A DNA stretch of 7,295 bases, taken from contig JAIRRE010000043.1 in the NCBI GenBank assembly GCA_031256125.1, forward strand, positions 1-7,295, in the 5' to 3' direction. The position numbers and the translations under genes are program-made. This document shows, piece after piece, positions 4,705 through 7,295 of this stretch (positions are counted from its first letter, which is position 1; every line of letters starts with the position of its first letter). The notes under the pieces are model-generated. The model saw only the letters and a program-made list of their open reading frames with translations. It was not told the origin of the DNA and searched no databases. The stretch comes from Burkholderiaceae bacterium (GTDB taxonomy: Bacteria; Pseudomonadota; Gammaproteobacteria; Burkholderiales; Burkholderiaceae_C).

Positions 4705-5475
4705 ATGACCGAACAGATATTGCACCATGTCGAAGAGGGCGTGTTGAGCTTGACATTCAACCGCCTCGAGCGCAAAAACGCTATCGCGGTCGCCATGTAT
4801 GCGGCGCTGGCCGACGCCCTGGAACAGGCGGGCGGCGATCCGGCGGTGCGGGTGGCGGTCATTCAGGGCCATGAAACGGTGTTTACTGCGGGCAACGATC
4901 TGGCCGATTTTCTGAATCACCGTCCTGGCGGCGAAGAATCGCCGGCGTTTCGCTTTCTGCGCGCCATCGCGGCGTTTGAAAAGCCCCTGATTGCGGCGGT
5001 CTGTGGCCCGGCGGTGGGCATCGGCACGACGCTGCTGTTTCATTGCGATTTGGTCTATGCGGGCGACAACGCGGCCTTTTCAATGCCCTTTGTCAACCTG
5101 GGCCTGTGCCCGGAGGCCGCGTCGAGCCTACTGGTGCCGCGCATGTTCGGCTACCACCGCGCGGCGGAGGCGCTGCTGCTGGGCGAGCCGTTCCGGGCCG
5201 AAACCGCGCTGGAATGGGGCCTGGTCAATCGCATCGTGCCGCCAGCCGAGTGCAATGCCTTGGCGCAAACCCAAGCCCGGCGGTTGGCGGCCAAGCCGCT
5301 GGCCAGCTTGATCGCTACCAAGCAATTGATGAAAGGCGGCACTCAGGCCGACGAAGTCCGCGCGCGCATGGCTGCCGAAGGCGAGCAATTCGCGCAACTG
5401 CTGCCCGCCCCCGCCGCCCGCGAGGCGATGACCGCCTTCATGGAAAAGCGCACACCGGATTTCAAGGGGCTGTGA
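4705..5475 (+). CDS. Crotonase family enoyl-CoA hydratase/isomerase
   Basis: A 256-residue crotonase. The oxyanion-hole elements are FTAGNDL (60-66) and CGPAVGIGTT (100-109). Family hydratases use two glutamates; here the first position falls in GIGTTLLFHCD and is Thr (about 108-109), while the second is kept as Glu137 in NLGLCPEAASS. That PE-x-x-SS arrangement is like delta3,delta2-enoyl-CoA isomerases, so double-bond isomerisation may be the real reaction, although close relatives are usually annotated as enoyl-CoA hydratase. The ATG at 4705 is chosen: AAGGA at 4694-4698 is six bases before it, whereas the ATG at 4699 touches the Shine-Dalgarno. The start lies two bases after the thioesterase stop, so the two are probably translated together and act on the same acyl-CoA pool. 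Confidence 0.88.
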   Translation: MTEQILHHVEEGVLSLTFNRLERKNAIAVAMYAALADALEQAGGDPAVRVAVIQGHETVFTAGNDLADFLNHRPGGEESPAFRFLRAIAAFEKPLIAAVCGPAVGIGTTLLFHCDLVYAGDNAAFSMPFVNLGLCPEAASSLLVPRMFGYHRAAEALLLGEPFRAETALEWGLVNRIVPPAECNALAQTQARRLAAKPLASLIATKQLMKGGTQADEVRARMAAEGEQFAQLLPAPAAREAMTAFMEKRTPDFKGL

Positions 5476-5497
5476 ACGGCTGCACAGGCAGCGTAAA

Positions 5498-5539
5498 GGC
5501 CGGGCCGGAACCGGATTGAAGTCGTTCCCGGCCCGCGCC
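5498..5539. terminator. Bidirectional GC-rich terminator hairpin between convergent genes
   Basis: CGGGCCGG (5501-5508) plus AAC (5509-5511) pair with GTT (5524-5526) and CCGGCCCG (5528-5535), leaving one bulged C (5527) and a 12-base loop. Three more outer pairs form across a second bulge (5498-5500 with 5537-5539). It fills the 66 bases between the crotonase stop and the stop of the convergent lipoprotein gene. U-runs are short on both sides, so strength is uncertain, but position and stability fit a shared terminator. Confidence 0.65.
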
Positions 5540-5541
5540 GC

Positions 5542-6855
5542 CTATTTGAACTGGTCGAAGAAGGCTCGCGCCGCCGCTGCGCAGAACGGCGGTTCATAGC
5601 TGCTGTGGTAGTTGCCGTAATAGGTGGCGTAGGCGGCGGAAGTGGGGTCGGTCGGTGCCGGGCCATAAACGGCCTGGACTTGCGCATCGACATCGACCGA
5701 TTGCACGTTGGTGACGCCGCGCGCAGCCCAATCGGCCATCAGCACGTCCCGGTTGACCGCCGGTGGCACCGTCGGATCGCCCGCGCCGCCGCACAGCAGC
5801 ACCGGCGCGACCGGAGTCCAGTCCAGCAGATTATTTAGTCCGGCGTCCTGTACGAAGGGATTGGCCGGATTGCTGGCGATGTCGGCCAGGAAGGCCGGCT
5901 GCACCAGCGCGTCGCGCGCCTGGTCCGGGGTGCCGCCAGGCAGAGCGCCGCTGGTGATCAACGATGTTTCGCTGCAATCGGGGCAGGGAAGCAGGTTTTG
6001 GATACCGCTGGCGTAGGGCTGCTGGAACACCATATTCACGTCGGTATAAATGTTGCCATAGACATTCTGATAGCCGGTAATCATGAAGGGCACGAAGAAC
6101 TGGTAGCCGATGATGGCCTCGGGCAGTTGCGCCATGCCGGTCAGGTTGTAGGGACCGGCCCCATACGCGCCAGCCACGATGTTGAGTTCGGCGGCGTCAT
6201 CGCGCTCGCCATTACGCTGCGCGGCCATCGCGCTGTGGCCCCCTTGGGAGTAGCCGGTGAGCATGACCTTGCCTGACAGCGTGGCGCCCACTTGCGCCGC
6301 CGCCGCGCGCGCGGCGCGCACCGAATCGAGCACCGATTGCGCTTCCGAATCGGCGTGCAGGTAGGGGTGATAGGGGTAGGCCGATTGGGCGTAGCCCAGG
6401 TAATCGGTGGCGACCACCGCGTAGCCTTGCGCGGCATACATGGCGATCAGCAAAAAGGTCTCGCTGTCGGACGGGTTGGCCAGGGTGCGGCTCTTGTCAA
6501 AGTCTGTGCCCCTGGCATAGGCTACCAGCGGCGCGGGGGCGCCGGCGCAGGCTCCCGCAGGTACCAGCATTACGCCCGAATCATTGGTCTGCTCTTGCAG
6601 TGGTCCCAGCGTGGTGTAGTCGAGGGCGACCACTTCGACGTCGCACTTGGCCGTGCCGCTGAACGCTTGCAAACCGCTGGCGGCGGTTGCCGCGTCAATC
6701 TGCGCCGCCGGCAGCGTGGCGACGATCGCCGGCGCCGCCGACAGGGCGCCGGTGGAAGGAGGTGGAGGTGGAGGCGGGGAGGATGAATTGCTACTGCCAC
6801 AACCGGCCAGCAAGGCAGTCGCGGCAAAAGCGGTCAACAGGGGCAAATATTTCAT
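5542..6855 (-). CDS. Secreted lipase-like alpha/beta hydrolase, lipoprotein
   Basis: A 437-residue lipoprotein expected to hydrolyse esters or lipids at the cell surface or in the periplasm. Residues 1-19 form a lipoprotein signal peptide ending in the lipobox LLAGC (Cys19). The next residue is Gly, not Asp, so outer-membrane sorting is likely by the E. coli rule. A low-complexity spacer with Ser and seven prolines (27-33) follows. The hydrolase domain has the nucleophile elbow GYSQGG (Ser203), a likely acid at Asp360 in GGAGDPTVP, and a likely His417 in GNYHSSYEPP, a layout like secretory lipases of the LIP family. Cysteines at 71, 103, 291, 294 (CPDC), 355 and 425 could form disulfides after export. 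GGAG (6863-6866 on the minus strand) lies seven bases before the ATG. The 151 bases between it and the upstream minus-strand reductase gene hold no convincing promoter. Substrate is unknown. Confidence 0.85.
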   Translation of the reverse strand: MKYLPLLTAFAATALLAGCGSSNSSSPPPPPPPSTGALSAAPAIVATLPAAQIDAATAASGLQAFSGTAKCDVEVVALDYTTLGPLQEQTNDSGVMLVPAGACAGAPAPLVAYARGTDFDKSRTLANPSDSETFLLIAMYAAQGYAVVATDYLGYAQSAYPYHPYLHADSEAQSVLDSVRAARAAAAQVGATLSGKVMLTGYSQGGHSAMAAQRNGERDDAAELNIVAGAYGAGPYNLTGMAQLPEAIIGYQFFVPFMITGYQNVYGNIYTDVNMVFQQPYASGIQNLLPCPDCSETSLITSGALPGGTPDQARDALVQPAFLADIASNPANPFVQDAGLNNLLDWTPVAPVLLCGGAGDPTVPPAVNRDVLMADWAARGVTNVQSVDVDAQVQAVYGPAPTDPTSAAYATYYGNYHSSYEPPFCAAAARAFFDQFK

Positions 6856-7006
6856 GGTGCGTCTCCAATGGTTTTGGTTTTGAGTAACAGGCCAAGGCCG
6901 TACTTGAAATCACGCGCTGCCGCCATAGCCTGGCCACAAAGTGTAAAGCCTGCCTGCATACCGATATTGATCGGGTATTTTCGTTGGATTTTGCTGGCTA
7001 GTTTCT

Positions 7007-7295
7007 TCAGCCGCCAAATGGAGGGTAATCGGTATAACCTTTGGCGCCGCCGCCGTAAAAAGTCGAGCGATCGTAGGGCGTGAGCGGCCAGCCGTGGCGG
7101 ATGCGCTCGGACAGGTCGGGGTTGGAGGTGAAGTAGCGGCCAAACGCGATGGCGTCGGCAGCGCCCAATTGCACGAATGCTTCGGCTGTATCTGGCTTGA
7201 AATTACCCGCGGTAATCAGCGCGCCAGGCCACAGGGGGCGAAACAGCTCGGCGGCGCAAGGCATGTCGGGGCGATCGACATCCGCCTTGCCCGTG
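7007..7295 (-). CDS. nemA: Old Yellow Enzyme/NemA-like alkene reductase, C-terminal part
   Basis: The last 95 or so residues of an FMN-dependent reductase; the rest lies beyond the window end. Visible parts are DRPDMPCAAELFRPLWPG, ALITAGNF, the FMN-contacting AFGRYF, SNPDLSERI, HGWPL and the ending FYGGGAKGYTDYPPF. The GAKGYTDYP tail and the SNPDL-ER motif are typical of the NemA/xenobiotic reductase branch of the Old Yellow Enzymes, which use NADPH to reduce the C=C bond of enones, maleimides and some nitro compounds in the cytoplasm. Full members have about 360 residues, so about a quarter is visible. It runs in the same direction as the lipoprotein gene 151 bases downstream; shared transcription is possible but not shown. 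Symbol nemA is by similarity of the tail only. Confidence 0.82.
   Translation of the reverse strand, partial: TGKADVDRPDMPCAAELFRPLWPGALITAGNFKPDTAEAFVQLGAADAIAFGRYFTSNPDLSERIRHGWPLTPYDRSTFYGGGAKGYTDYPPFGG

Noticed and set aside
5998..6786. Long plus-strand frames opposite the lipoprotein gene
   Set aside because: They mirror the high-GC codon pattern of the real gene and show no recognisable domain.
6940..6955. lac-like TTTACA -35 on the minus strand ahead of the lipoprotein gene
   Set aside because: No acceptable -10 at 16-18 bases; the nearest TATGGC is only about 14 bases away.
6961..6974. Short hairpin CCGAT-ATTG-ATCGG downstream of the alkene reductase gene
   Set aside because: Only five pairs, and on the strand of the reductase no U-run follows, so it is not a convincing terminator.

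Overview
The window is GC-rich DNA from what looks like a betaproteobacterium, most likely Burkholderiales and plausibly Oxalobacteraceae. The evidence is the gene content: a DUF3460 gene directly ahead of scpA, a betaproteobacterial-type OmpR/EnvZ pair, a TesB-like thioesterase coupled to a crotonase of the kind common in Burkholderiales, and an Old Yellow Enzyme ending in the NemA-type C-terminus. No organism-specific marker such as rRNA is present, so the family-level call is inference.

Layout. Bases 1-355 (minus strand) hold the 5' end of scpA and a complete DUF3460 gene upstream of it. Bases 356-455 are a divergent control region with a minus-strand promoter and two tandem direct-repeat motifs: a 10-bp-period pair resembling OmpR half-sites and a perfect 11-bp duplication resembling a Pho box. 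Bases 456-1370 encode OmpR with an unusual extension of about 65 residues at its N-terminus. Bases 1371-2334 separate ompR from its presumed partner envZ. This stretch carries hairpins, a good sigma70-type promoter and a complete brnT-brnA type II toxin-antitoxin module whose toxin mRNA would be nearly leaderless. Bases 2335-3696 encode an EnvZ-like sensor kinase; its 5' end looks frameshifted or misread.

Bases 3770-5475 are a translationally coupled pair: a double-hotdog acyl-CoA thioesterase and a crotonase that keeps only one of the two catalytic glutamates of hydratases. A GC-rich hairpin between convergent genes (5498-5539) probably terminates both sides. Bases 5542-6855 (minus) encode a secreted lipase-like alpha/beta hydrolase lipoprotein. 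Bases 7007-7295 (minus) are the 3' end of a NemA-like alkene reductase that runs off the window.

How it fits together. EnvZ would sense an envelope signal and phosphorylate OmpR. The toxin-antitoxin module sits where these two genes are normally adjacent, so kinase expression may depend on the module's promoter or on read-through. The thioesterase/crotonase pair, the lipase and the alkene reductase point to lipid or acyl-CoA metabolism and enone reduction, but no single pathway joins them. I see no RNA gene, CRISPR array, transposase or replication origin. The most unusual points are the toxin-antitoxin insertion, the doubtful envZ start, the nearly leaderless toxin gene and the repeats ahead of ompR.
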